This document shows positions 41,937 through 49,620 of a DNA stretch of 64,000 bases, piece by piece. The DNA comes from Patescibacteria group bacterium (GTDB lineage: Bacteria > Patescibacteriota > Patescibacteriia > 2-12-FULL-60-25). The stretch is taken from contig JAVHLR010000001.1 of NCBI GenBank assembly GCA_031082005.1, forward strand, positions 1,177,386-1,241,385, in the 5' to 3' direction. A program made the position numbers and the translations under genes. Position 1 is the first letter of the stretch. Each line of letters begins with the position of its first letter. The notes beneath the pieces are model-generated. The model saw only the letters and a list, made by a program, of their open reading frames with translations. It did not search any database and was not told the origin of the DNA.

Positions 41937-42686
41937 ATGGCAAACAAAAAAAGCATATACACGAATCTCTCGATCGTTATCGCATCCTGCCTCGCGATCG
42001 GTATAGGTAGCGCTCTTCCAGTATCCGCATTCGCCGCTGCAGCACCCGCCGAACCGACGGTGAGCAAATGCATCACAACCGAAACCAAAAACCTGCACGC
42101 CACATACACGGCGCGTATGGCAAAAGACATCGCCCCTTATTCCGAAAACGAAAAAATGGTCAAAGCTATCGCCGCTTACAGGGCAGGGCTCGACGTCGCC
42201 TGGGAAGCCATGAACGAAGTCCATTGCGGTTACGGCTATCCCGGCTATGCTTCATCCAAGAAATCCTACACCAAGACGATCGAGCGCACCCGCACCGCTT
42301 TCCTGACGGCCGCAAAAGGCCAACTTAAGAACACCAAGGTCGCTGCAGTTGCTGTTGATGCAAAAAAAGCGGAAACGACGAAGACTGTAGCCAAGACAGA
42401 AGCAGCGCAAAAAAAAGCCACAAGCTCAATCAAGCGCCTTATCCCTCGCGGTTTACATAAAGGCATGCGCTCCGCTGACGTGCTCGAACTGCAAAAAACG
42501 CTCCTCACCTATTTCAGACAAAACATCGATACGACGGATAACGCGACTGGTTACTTTGGCCCGATGACACACGAACTGGTCATCAGATTCCAACTCGAAA
42601 AAAAATTAATCGCCACGCGCAATTCCCCCGGAGCTGGCCTGGTAGGTCCCAAGACCTCATCCGCCATCAACGACCTGGATGAATGA
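41937..42686 (+). CDS. exported peptidoglycan-binding protein
   Basis: 249 residues from MANKKSIYTNLSIVIASC. Signal peptide (about 1-34, ending SAFAAA), a helical region with two Cys (CITTE..., VHCGYGYPGY), an Ala/Lys/Thr linker, and a C-terminal PG-binding_1 domain (LHKGMRSADVLELQKTLLTYF ... TGYFGPMTHELVIRFQ ... GLVGPKTSSAI). It probably sits in the cell wall. A terminator follows directly. Confidence 0.85.
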   Translation: MANKKSIYTNLSIVIASCLAIGIGSALPVSAFAAAAPAEPTVSKCITTETKNLHATYTARMAKDIAPYSENEKMVKAIAAYRAGLDVAWEAMNEVHCGYGYPGYASSKKSYTKTIERTRTAFLTAAKGQLKNTKVAAVAVDAKKAETTKTVAKTEAAQKKATSSIKRLIPRGLHKGMRSADVLELQKTLLTYFRQNIDTTDNATGYFGPMTHELVIRFQLEKKLIATRNSPGAGLVGPKTSSAINDLDE

Positions 42687-42689
42687 AAA

Positions 42690-42725
42690 AGATTCCTCGG
42701 CTTTCATGCCGAGGCTTCTTTTTTA
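42690..42725 (+). terminator. terminator
   Basis: AGATTCCTCGGC-TTTCAT-GCCGAGG-CTTCTTTTTT after the peptidoglycan-binding gene. Confidence 0.85.
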
Positions 42726-42780
42726 TCGAGTTATCCACCGTTTGGACTTGACGCAAAGTCAGCGGCATGAGAAGAATTAG

Positions 42781-42862
42781 ACATCAAAAAACTTCGTCGT
42801 GCTACGGACGTGATCAAAATAATCACATCCGCGGCACGGTGAGCAGGATCGTTTGATATCAT
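42781..42862. repeat. long imperfect hairpin
   Basis: Inner stem GGACGTGAT/ATCACATCC continued by CGTGC/GCACG, and an outer pair ACATCAAA/TTTGATAT. It resembles in plan the two GGACTGTCTGAGCG elements but does not share their core. Confidence 0.45.
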
Positions 42863-42957
42863 CAACCATCCTTCATCATCATTCTAGATGACTCCCTGCC
42901 GATAGACGCACGTGTCGCCGTACCCATGCTTGGCGGTGACGCAGCGTCACCAGGAGG

Positions 42958-42988
42958 AAACGCTCTGACTTTAGTCGGAGCGTTTTCG
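42958..42988 (+). terminator. terminator-like hairpin
   Basis: CGCTCTGACT/AGTCGGAGCG followed by TTTTCGATATT. No gene with a start codon precedes it on this strand, though 42860-42957 is open in one frame; GGTGACGC/GCGTCACC (42935-42951) is another short palindrome. Confidence 0.4.
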
Positions 42989-43017
42989 ATATTACGATTT
43001 CCTAACAAAATATATAT

Positions 43018-43115
43018 GTCTTTGCGAGGAAAGAGGCACGAATGACGAAGCAAACTTACATTAAGGTAAGATTGCCGCGTCGCCCTACAGTTTTGGATAT
43101 GCTCCTCGCAATGAC
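43018..43115. mobile_element. gene-free inverted-end unit (98 bp)
   Basis: Left GTCTTTGCGAGGAAAGAGGC and, inward from 43115, GTCATTGCGAGGAGCATATC. Inner parts end GCAAACTTAC and GCAATCTTAC. Same length as 51670-51767. Confidence 0.6.
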
Positions 43116-43172
43116 AAACGAAAATATCTTTGCGAGCACAGCGAAGCAAGCTAACAAATCACTGAAACTGAA

Positions 43173-43204
43173 AAGCGCTGATGTCGAGAATGACACCAGC
43201 GCTT
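43173..43204 (-). terminator. terminator of the lipoprotein pair
   Basis: AAGCGCTGGTGTC-ATTCTC-GACATCAGCGCTT (13 bp with one G-T) followed on the minus strand by TTCAGTTTC. Confidence 0.6.
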
Positions 43205-43258
43205 CGAGACGAACCGCACAGACGTGCGTGTCTCAAGATATAGGAAGAAGGACTCTCC

Positions 43259-44047
43259 CTACTGACGGAACTGCCACGCACCCAGAGCCTGGGTCCAGCC
43301 ACGACCATCATGCCTGGGTACCTGGTACCCATCCACCGGATCGGGCATCCAGCCGACCTGCGGAGCGCCGACGTTCGCCGGCAGGTCCATGAAAGCGTTG
43401 TAGATCAATCTTACGCGGCCCAAACCACCGTTCAGTGGCAGGAACACATACCTGGCCGTGGTATTCGCTGGGACGACCCACACCATCACTTGCTGGCCAC
43501 CCTTGCGGATGACCGCACGCTGGACGAGGGTGTTCACCGCGTCGCATCCAAGCGGAGCGACGTAGGGCGAACGAACCTCAACCAGGTAGTTGGTGTTGTT
43601 CTGGATCGTGAGGATCAACTCCTGATTCGTCGTACAAACCGGACCCGACGCGCCGGGGATGAACACGCTGCCCTGCGTCTGCTGAGGAGGCATCGCAACC
43701 GGCACCGGACCGACTCCAGGCTGGGGAAGCATCGGCGGCTGTTGTGGAACCGGCTGGGGAGGTGCGCTGGTCGGAGGAGTCGAGGGGCTCTTGTTCGAGC
43801 CAGGCATCGCTGCCTTGGTCTCGTTCAGAATCCGCTGTTGCTCCTCGAGACAGGCGTAGTAGTCCGCCGCGGTCGCACCTTGCTGATTCTTGTCACAACG
43901 TGCCTCGCCGCTCACGTACGCCCGCCGCCAATCCGCGTTGGAGGCACCAGAGGTATTCGCCCCAGACTGAACCGATGCGCTGCAGGCCGAAACGAGAACC
44001 GACGCAAGCACGAGAACCAAGCCAACCAGCATCTCAATCTTCTTCAT
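43259..44047 (-). CDS. lipoprotein, Pro/Gln-rich
   Basis: 262 residues. Lipobox LVSAC (Cys 22) after a hydrophobic signal, a helical part with CDKNQQGATAADYYACLEEQQ, a Pro/Gln linker (about 85-125), then a beta-rich domain (TTNQELILTIQNNTNYLVEVRSPYVAPLGCDA ... ARYVFLPLNG) and WMPDPVDGYQVPRHD near the end. It follows the 193-residue lipoprotein in one transcript from the promoter at 45000-45028. Clearly G+C-richer than the core genes. Unknown function. Confidence 0.75.
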   Translation of the reverse strand: MKKIEMLVGLVLVLASVLVSACSASVQSGANTSGASNADWRRAYVSGEARCDKNQQGATAADYYACLEEQQRILNETKAAMPGSNKSPSTPPTSAPPQPVPQQPPMLPQPGVGPVPVAMPPQQTQGSVFIPGASGPVCTTNQELILTIQNNTNYLVEVRSPYVAPLGCDAVNTLVQRAVIRKGGQQVMVWVVPANTTARYVFLPLNGGLGRVRLIYNAFMDLPANVGAPQVGWMPDPVDGYQVPRHDGRGWTQALGAWQFRQ

Positions 44048-44107
44048 CGGAAATCTCCATCGAGCGGCCCGGGTTCACCGAACCGCTCATCGTTGCGTTG
44101 CTGTTCT

Positions 44108-44146
44108 CCTCCCCTTACCGTAAGGGGAGGTTGGGAGGGGTTACGA
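44108..44146 (+). repeat. short CTCCTCCCC palindromic repeat
   Basis: CTCCCCTTAC-C-GTAAGGGGAG with AGGGGTTAC after it, between the two lipoprotein genes; a short relative of the 45701-45825 and 49375-49490 repeats. Confidence 0.45.
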
Positions 44147-44182
44147 AGCCGAGAACATCCCGACTCCGTCACCGTACCACCC

Positions 44183-44764
44183 TCACTTCTTGGCGTTACA
44201 TGCCGGACAGCAGATCGGATCGTCCGGCTTGATCCTGCATATAGCCGCTTGCTGCGCGGCTGCCGATCGCCCGAGATCTCGGACATCCTGATCACTGGCA
44301 CTACCCGTTGCAGGCGCGCCACCCGGAGCCGGGAGCATGTATCCACCCGATGCGTTGTTCTGGGTGTTGATCACGCCGATCGGGGTTGGATCAGGGAGGA
44401 AGATCGGTGCTGACGCCGGGTAGCCAGGGAAATGTCCGCCGCCACCCATGACGACACCACCGGTCCCTGGCATTGCACCAGGTGCGACGACCGGCCGCGC
44501 GCCGCCGAGCTGGTTGCCCGACGTCACGTTGCGGCAGTAGCTGTCCGCGTACGAATTGCCCATCTGCGGGGTGTGCATCGCCATACAGTCTCGAAACTGC
44601 TTCTCGGTATCAACCGTGCAGTCGAGACCTGCTGCGGTCTGCGTGCACTGCGAATGGCCATTGGCCGTGTTCACCGTCGTCGAGTTCCTCTTCGGCATAC
44701 ATCCCATCGCCGCCAACATTGCCACCAGAACCACGAGAACCAATCCGATGAACCTGCTATGCAT
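44183..44764 (-). CDS. lipoprotein, Gly/Pro-rich with Cys motifs
   Basis: 193 residues. Lipobox LAAMGC (Cys 22), four further Cys in HSQCTQTAAGLDCTVDTEKQFRDC and SYCRN, a Gly/Pro-rich middle (GGVVMGGGGHFPGYPA) and a Cys-rich end (AAICRIKPDDPICCPACNAKK). First gene after the 45000-45028 promoter; leader of about 230 nt that contains the 44857-44940 inverted-end unit. Unknown function. Confidence 0.72.
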   Translation of the reverse strand: MHSRFIGLVLVVLVAMLAAMGCMPKRNSTTVNTANGHSQCTQTAAGLDCTVDTEKQFRDCMAMHTPQMGNSYADSYCRNVTSGNQLGGARPVVAPGAMPGTGGVVMGGGGHFPGYPASAPIFLPDPTPIGVINTQNNASGGYMLPAPGGAPATGSASDQDVRDLGRSAAAQQAAICRIKPDDPICCPACNAKK

Positions 44765-44856
44765 GATCGAATCCTCCTCTGCCTATGGCAGAATTCAGTG
44801 AGTTGTCTGTTCCGTCTAAACCGTCATCAACCTGATCCAAGAAACCAGTATCCCTT

Positions 44857-44940
44857 GTCGTCCTGAACGAAGCGTAGCGCAGTGAAGGATCTTTAGTGTA
44901 AAGATTGCCACGTCGCTCGTACCTCGCTCCTCGCAATGAC
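44857..44940. mobile_element. hybrid inverted-end unit (84 bp)
   Basis: The left arm GTCGTCCTGAACGAAGCGTA is of the GIY-YIG unit 2 type; the right arm, inward from 44940, GTCATTGCGAGGAGCGAGGT, is of the unit 3 type. No gene inside. Confidence 0.6.
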
Positions 44941-44999
44941 ACCAATAGGTCTTGTTTTCCTCAATCAGGCTGATGACAGAGTTGTCCAAAGAACAAACA

Positions 45000-45028
45000 A
45001 ATATAACATAAAATGACCTTTTTGTCAA
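45000..45028 (-). promoter_or_regulatory. consensus promoter of the lipoprotein pair
   Basis: TTGACA (45028-45023), 17 bp, TATATT (45005-45000), then TGTTTGTTCT. Upstream on the same strand is TTTTAGCCAATATTAT. About 75 bp closely match the promoter region at 49240-49320. Confidence 0.7.
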
Positions 45029-45083
45029 GTGTAAGGTTGGCAATAATATTGGCTAAAATAAGACAAAAATAAAGAAAAAATTC

Positions 45084-45203
45084 GTCATTGCGAGAAGACC
45101 TGTTCAACAGGTCGACGTGGCAATCTTTTTACTAAAAACATCCATTTTTAGATAAAACTACACGATAAGCATGAGCCTGGATTCCCGTCTACACGGGAAT
45201 GAC
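45084..45203. repeat. left arm of an inverted-end unit plus GCCTGGATTCCCG palindrome
   Basis: GTCATTGCGAGAAGACCTGT...GGCAATCTTT (45084-45128) is a lone left arm with an ACCTGTT/AACAGGT hairpin. At 45175-45203 stands GCCTGGATTCCCGT...ACGGGAATGAC. Both outer ends read GTCAT/ATGAC, so together they could act as one 120-bp unit. Confidence 0.5.
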
Positions 45204-45237
45204 GAAAAGATAAGACGGCCGTATTTCAGACCGTCTT
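45204..45237 (-). terminator. terminator of the 113-residue lipoprotein
   Basis: AAGACGG-TCTGAAATACGG-CCGTCTT then ATCTTTTC on the minus strand. Confidence 0.65.
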
Positions 45238-45265
45238 GGTGGAGGGAGGCGCGATTATCGCGCCG

Positions 45266-45610
45266 TTAATAGCAGTACACGCCCGTCGCCGTCTGCACCC
45301 GACGCGGGCAGGCCGACATTCCGATGGCTCCGTACCCGTACCAGTAGTACTTGGGCATCTGGCCGGGCCGCCGAGCGTTGATCCAGTCGGTGCAGTACTG
45401 TTCAGCGCCAGGCATGCCCCGGTTCTCCTGGAGACACGCCTCGTAGTCAGACTGGACCGTCTTGGCGTGGCTCTGCACCGACTGACCGAATGGGTGCTTG
45501 GTCAGATCGTTGGAGTATGCCTTGGTAGGGGTAGTGTCTGTGTACGTATTCGTGCCGCAGCCGACCGCCGCAAGCACGACCGCCGCGATGCAAAGGACGA
45601 GAAATCTCAT
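45266..45610 (-). CDS. small lipoprotein
   Basis: 114 residues from MRFLVLCIAAVVLAAVGC; GGAAGG before ATG 45610 decides the start. Lipobox LAAVGC (Cys 18), then a Thr-rich segment, YEACLQENRGMPGAEQYCTDW and a Tyr/Arg-rich end (PKYYWYGYGAIGMSACPRRVQTATGVYCY). The YxxCLxE...QYC pattern recalls YYACLEEQQ in the 262-residue lipoprotein. Own promoter and terminator. Unknown function. Confidence 0.72.
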   Translation of the reverse strand: MRFLVLCIAAVVLAAVGCGTNTYTDTTPTKAYSNDLTKHPFGQSVQSHAKTVQSDYEACLQENRGMPGAEQYCTDWINARRPGQMPKYYWYGYGAIGMSACPRRVQTATGVYCY

Positions 45611-45648
45611 GAAAAACCTTCCTTTCCGTAGGTTCAACAGGATTAAGC

Positions 45649-45677
45649 TTTATACACTTTTCCTGGCTTTTTGTCAA
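45649..45677 (-). promoter_or_regulatory. consensus promoter of the small lipoprotein
   Basis: TTGACA (45677-45672), 17 bp, TATAAA (45654-45649). Confidence 0.7.
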
Positions 45678-45700
45678 TCATCCTTTCCTCTCCGTCAGTT

Positions 45701-45825
45701 CTCCCTCTTAGGATAAGAGGGAGCTGGAGGGAGTTACGATTAGACGAATATGACTCCATCAGGGGGTGTCAGTTTTGTCAGACTCATAACTCCTCCTCAC
45801 CGCCTCTTACCTAAAGAGGAGGGAT
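45701..45825 (+). repeat. 125-bp repeat, copy 1
   Basis: Begins CTCCCTCTTAGGATAAGAGG and ends TAAAGAGGAGGGAT, with GGGAGTTAC and GACTCATAACTCCTCCT inside. A direct copy lies at 49375-49490; the two bracket the 690-/318-residue gene pair. Confidence 0.65.
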
Positions 45826-45854
45826 GGCTCGAAAAACCACAAGAATCCCAATCG

Positions 45855-45891
45855 AAAAAGCGGCCATGCGAGGAATTGCATGACCGCTTTC
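45855..45891 (-). terminator. terminator of the 690-residue protein gene
   Basis: AAAGCGGTCATGC-AATTCCTC-GCATGGCCGCTTTTTC on the minus strand, about 65 nt after the stop. Confidence 0.75.
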
Positions 45892-45955
45892 AGGAGTTTT
45901 GGCACTCGATTGAGTGCCGGGAGCAAACATTGCATCTGCCCCCTAAGGAACACGG

Positions 45956-48028
45956 CTAGCGGCAGTCTTCGGGGTGACGCTGGCAGAATGCCGTCAACCC
46001 TGGGTTGCCCTTGCCGAGACAGCTGCCCGAACAAGTCGTCGCCGGCTTGCTGCCTCCAGTCGTCGGAGGCTTCGGGGTAGGAGCGGGAACGGGGGCTGCA
46101 ACCGCCGGAATCAAGACGCTGGTCTCGGTGCTGACGACATCTCTGCCACCAGCGCCCGCACCCAGAGCAATGATCCGGTAGAAGTACTTCGACCCGCGGA
46201 CCACGTTGGCCTTGTCCTCGTACTCCGTGGTGCCCTTCACGAACACACGCGGAGCAGAGGGAGTACCAGGGGTCCACACGCCCTCGACCGAACCGTTCTC
46301 GTTCAGCGTCGAATACGCCGGCTCGTGCAGCTCACGCCGCTCGATGACGTACCCGTTCGCGCCCGGAACAGACGGCCAATGCAGGCGCACTCCCGGAGTC
46401 GCGGTCGCAGAGGCGATGGGGATGAACTTCGAGAGCACGCTCGCCGAAGCCTCCACCACTGAACCCTGCACCAGCACCCAGACAAACCCGGCCACACAGG
46501 CCAGGAGAATCAACGCGAACGGAGCTGCGATGAGCTTGCGCATCCGAGGAAACGCAGGCTCGCTCGCCGGGAAGGTAATAGCCGTGCCGTTTTCGTCGTG
46601 CACGACCTGCTCCCCACTCCGTCGCGGCCACAACACGTAGAGGACGATCGAGGTGAGCACGATGCCCACCAAGTACGCCATCCCCGTGAGGATACTTCCA
46701 GTCATTGCATCCGTGCTGTTGTTGAGCAACAGCGCGAACGCCTCGCGGAGAGCCTGGAAGCGCTCATCCGCACCGGGGACCAAAGTCACGATCGACGTCA
46801 TCAACGCCAGGGCAGCGACCAGAGCGTAGTACAAGTACAGGCTCCGCTCTTTGGTCGACGCGATGAAGAGACGGACACGGTTCTTGTTCTCCTGATAGAA
46901 GAACGTCTCCGTGTTGTACGCCCACTTCATGACGTACCGGGCAGCGCTCGTCAGGGTCTGGATCACGACGGCCGCGAGGAACCAGCTCCAGGTCGGGACG
47001 AGAAGGCAGAGGCTATAGACGAACACCAGAGTAGCCACGGTCTCATAGACCGCGCGCTGCCTGTTCTTCTCCCACGCTTCCTGGTTGACGTAGCTGACGG
47101 CTTGAGTCGTGCTGTCAGTCGGCTTGAAGATCTCCTCGACCTTCGACCAATTCCTCGTAAATAGAGCCGCGATGAGGCGAATCCCGAGCTTCGACAGGTT
47201 GATGACGCCGTTCGGGCCAGCTTCGACCGCATCCGCCGTCCAGGCCGCAAGCTTCACTGCCAGCTGCCAGGCACGGAACACGATCGCAAGTGCCATCACG
47301 ACGAAGGGAACCGACGCCAGGACGAACAGCCGTGACTCGAAAGTCATGCCGACCACGAAGTACGTGGCACCAAGCGCGAGCAAGGCACCCACGGTGGTCA
47401 GGCCGACGTTCACGACCGGCGAATGGTCCGGCCGCTCGCGAACCATCCAGTTGAAGGTCGCGGGAGCAGGCAGGGCTGCCGGAATCTCGAGCGTAAAGTC
47501 CTGGTCCGTTACGTCCAGCACCGTGAAATCCTGTGCGACGTCGTACGGCTGGACTGCGATGACCGGCGGCTGCCCGATCATGTTGAACGGAACTACCACC
47601 TGGGTTGCGCCAGCCGGAATCGTCACCTTGCCGGTCTGCTCGGGCTGCGGACGGGCGAAGAACCAAACCGCGAACGCTCCGAGAGATGCTACGAGCACGA
47701 TGATGATTGCCGCCCACCACGAGACTTCCGTGGCAGGAATGAGTCCGGTACGCGCACTGGCCGACATGACCAGCTGCTGACCGACAAAGAAGAACGAGAC
47801 CAATCCGCCGAGAGCAAGAACTGCGATGACGGCCAGGCGCAATCTCTGGAAGAAGGGAATCACGTCCCCATACCAGAAGCGGCTGACCGCGGACGAAAGG
47901 AACTGGCCGGCGGTGGCAAACATCTGCCAACCTGCCGCCAGTCGTGCACCCTGTCCCGCGTGAAACGCGTACAAGATGCCGCTGATTGCGACGAGCGAAA
48001 CGATAGCCAACGCGAGCACGAACATCAT
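45956..48028 (-). CDS. 690-residue multi-helix membrane protein with FnIII-like end
   Basis: About eleven membrane helices in groups (1-20, 60-85, 105-125, 205-255, 325-360, 395-420, 450-470, 500-525) separated by soluble parts, including a beta-rich domain at about 130-200 (VTIPAGATQVVVPFNMIGQPP). After the last helix is an extracytoplasmic fibronectin-III-like domain (PGVRLHWPSVPGANGYVIERRE ... RGSKYFYRIIALGAG, about 545-640), a Pro/Thr linker and a Cys-containing end (TCSGSCLGKGNPGLTAFCQRHPEDC). No transporter or enzyme motif is recognised. It is the second gene of a two-gene unit with the acidic 318-residue protein. Confidence 0.7.
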   Translation of the reverse strand: MMFVLALAIVSLVAISGILYAFHAGQGARLAAGWQMFATAGQFLSSAVSRFWYGDVIPFFQRLRLAVIAVLALGGLVSFFFVGQQLVMSASARTGLIPATEVSWWAAIIIVLVASLGAFAVWFFARPQPEQTGKVTIPAGATQVVVPFNMIGQPPVIAVQPYDVAQDFTVLDVTDQDFTLEIPAALPAPATFNWMVRERPDHSPVVNVGLTTVGALLALGATYFVVGMTFESRLFVLASVPFVVMALAIVFRAWQLAVKLAAWTADAVEAGPNGVINLSKLGIRLIAALFTRNWSKVEEIFKPTDSTTQAVSYVNQEAWEKNRQRAVYETVATLVFVYSLCLLVPTWSWFLAAVVIQTLTSAARYVMKWAYNTETFFYQENKNRVRLFIASTKERSLYLYYALVAALALMTSIVTLVPGADERFQALREAFALLLNNSTDAMTGSILTGMAYLVGIVLTSIVLYVLWPRRSGEQVVHDENGTAITFPASEPAFPRMRKLIAAPFALILLACVAGFVWVLVQGSVVEASASVLSKFIPIASATATPGVRLHWPSVPGANGYVIERRELHEPAYSTLNENGSVEGVWTPGTPSAPRVFVKGTTEYEDKANVVRGSKYFYRIIALGAGAGGRDVVSTETSVLIPAVAAPVPAPTPKPPTTGGSKPATTCSGSCLGKGNPGLTAFCQRHPEDCR

Positions 48029-48124
48029 TGGAGAATCTCCCGACCCGCTTGCGCAGGTCTGTTTGAACTGTGACTTGGGCTTTGCGCGACGTCATACTGA
48101 CCGCCGCGCTCTACCCGCCTGGTA

Positions 48125-49081
48125 CTACTGACCCCGCTTGCGGCGGAGCCTGTTCGTGAAGGCATCCAGCGCGTCGACGACCGGATCGGGTCCGGTAGCC
48201 GGCGGCTTGATTGCACCCACGACCGCGTCATCTGCCTCTTTGAGCAGGCCGAAAGCCTTGCTCATGAGACTCCCCTCCTTCTTGGCCGGTTTGATGTCGC
48301 CGTACACGAGTCGGAGGTGTTCGAGCCAGCTCGCGGCAGGGATCGCGAGCAACGTCTGGAGAAGATTTCTCAACTCCCAACGCGTACCTGCGATTTTTGC
48401 CCTGTACGCCTCGAACGACTTCTTGTCGTCATCCGAGAGCGTTGCGAGGCGGTTGCGGAACGCGACCTGTTCAGCCGGCGTCAGCGCGAGCAGTGCTGCG
48501 CCGAACGCGACTTGTCGGTCGAGCGTCCCTTCGAGCTTGGACTTCGCTTCGCTCAAGGCCTTGGCATAGTCACCCTCGGTGATCTTGCCGCGGCCCGTGT
48601 GGGCATGCGCCAAACCGTGAACAAAAGAGTCAATAGCCTCATCAAGGAGGCCCACGTACTCTTCCGGAACGCCCATATTCGCCAGAGCGCTCTTCACCAT
48701 CCTGGGATTCTGGATCAAGGCAGCCACGCCAGCCGAAGCCAAGCGCAATCCGCTATCACCAATCACCCCTTCGATGGCATTCAGGGCAGGCGTCATCCAC
48801 GCCGTACTCGCCATCCGCGAACCGAGCGCACCAGCGCCAATCTGGATGATGTTGGAAAACAGTCGAACCATGAAGCGAGGGTCACTCGCCAGATCCCGTC
48901 CTCCACCGCCATCACCACCACGTCCATCTCTTCTTCCTCTGGGCTCTGCCATTCTACTTCTCCTGCCCTGCGAAGGGCCGTGATCGTCGTCATCACTCGT
49001 GTCGTCATCGTCATCCGACGAATCAGACGTGTTACTGTCCTCGTCATCATCGTCGAAATCGTCTTCGTCATCATCTGCCAT
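48125..49081 (-). CDS. acidic-N-terminus helical protein (318 residues)
   Basis: Starts at ATG 49081 with GAGGAG 7 nt upstream. Residues 2-35 are almost only Asp/Glu/Ser (MADDDEDDFDDDDED...), followed by an Arg/Gly-rich stretch, then a folded helical domain (about 65-300: RFMVRLFSNIIQIGAGALGSRMAS ... LLALTPAEQVAFRNRL ...) and a basic tail RLRRKRGQ. The hydrophobic segments are short, so it may bind the membrane peripherally, perhaps with the 690-residue protein encoded 96 nt downstream. No family recognised. Confidence 0.68.
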   Translation of the reverse strand: MADDDEDDFDDDDEDSNTSDSSDDDDDTSDDDDHGPSQGRRSRMAEPRGRRDGRGGDGGGGRDLASDPRFMVRLFSNIIQIGAGALGSRMASTAWMTPALNAIEGVIGDSGLRLASAGVAALIQNPRMVKSALANMGVPEEYVGLLDEAIDSFVHGLAHAHTGRGKITEGDYAKALSEAKSKLEGTLDRQVAFGAALLALTPAEQVAFRNRLATLSDDDKKSFEAYRAKIAGTRWELRNLLQTLLAIPAASWLEHLRLVYGDIKPAKKEGSLMSKAFGLLKEADDAVVGAIKPPATGPDPVVDALDAFTNRLRRKRGQ

Positions 49082-49131
49082 TGTCGTTCTCCTCGTCATC
49101 CTCGGCCTCAAGGGCCTGTTTTTGTCAGGTC

Positions 49132-49186
49132 CTCGGTTTAGCCGAGGCGACAGGTTGAAAACTCACTATCCCCGTCTTTTACGGGG
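49132..49186 (-). promoter_or_regulatory. structured leader of the 318-/690-residue gene pair
   Basis: The leader between the promoter (49248-49276) and ATG 49081 is about 160 nt. It contains CCTCGG-TTTAG-CCGAGG (49132-49148) and CCCCGT-CTTTT-ACGGGG (49170-49186). Either could act in attenuation; no U-run follows them on the transcribed strand. Confidence 0.35.
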
Positions 49187-49247
49187 GTTTATTCAATTGC
49201 CAAAGTTGCTTGTTCCGCCCAGGCACACTGCCAGTTCAGAACAAACA

Positions 49248-49276
49248 AGAATAACACATTTCAACCATTTTGTCAA
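49248..49276 (-). promoter_or_regulatory. consensus promoter of the 318-/690-residue gene pair
   Basis: TTGACA (49276-49271), 17 bp, TATTCT (49253-49248), then TGTTTGTTCT. Upstream are TTTTAGCCAAAATTAT and two TTAGCC/GGCTAA-type repeats at 49300-49350. Confidence 0.7.
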
Positions 49277-49374
49277 GCCACAGCCTAACATAATTTTGGC
49301 TAAAATGAGCCATTTTTATAGCATTTTATTTAGCTAAATTAAGCCAAAACTTAACCCACACTTTCCTTTCAGCC

Positions 49375-49490
49375 CTCCCTCTTAGGATAAGAGGGAGCTG
49401 AAGGGAGTTACAACCAAACAAAAATCACTCCATTAAGGCATTGTAGACTCATAACTCCTCCTAACCTCCTCTTACCTCAAGAGGAGGGAT
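49375..49490 (+). repeat. 116-bp repeat, copy 2
   Basis: Same order of blocks as 45701-45825 (CTCCCTCTTAGGATAAGAGG, GGGAGTTAC, GACTCATAACTCCTCCT, GAGGAGGGAT), same orientation, about 9 bp shorter. Confidence 0.65.
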
Positions 49491-49516
49491 GACACGGACG
49501 ATATTGCCTCAATGTA

Positions 49517-49618
49517 AGTTTACTCCGTCATTCTTACCTCATTCCTCGCAAAGACGGATTTATTTATTCCGTCATTGCGAGGAGCAAAGACAAAACCGTA
49601 GGGCGACGCGGCAATCTT
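49517..49618. repeat. two back-to-back arms of inverted-end units
   Basis: A right arm (ending CCTCGCAAAGAC near 49555) is followed by a left arm GTCATTGCGAGGAGCAAAGA...GCGGCAATCTTGCC (49573-49618), next to the end of the GT-C-like gene. Confidence 0.5.
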
Positions 49619-49620
49619 GC

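Noticed and set aside
42860..42990. Riboswitch ending in the 42958-42988 terminator
   Set aside because: No known aptamer core was recognised and no gene follows on that strand.
42862..43149. Minus-strand frame of 95 codons
   Set aside because: Most of it translates the inverted-end repeat unit 43018-43115 and a terminator hairpin.
43310..44413. Plus-strand frame of 367 codons across two lipoprotein genes
   Set aside because: Arg/His-rich shadow frame; both minus-strand genes have lipoboxes and signals.
45084..45203. Insertion sequence or transposase near the lipoprotein island
   Set aside because: Only short palindromic and inverted-end repeats are present; no DDE, HUH or serine/tyrosine recombinase gene is encoded in the window.
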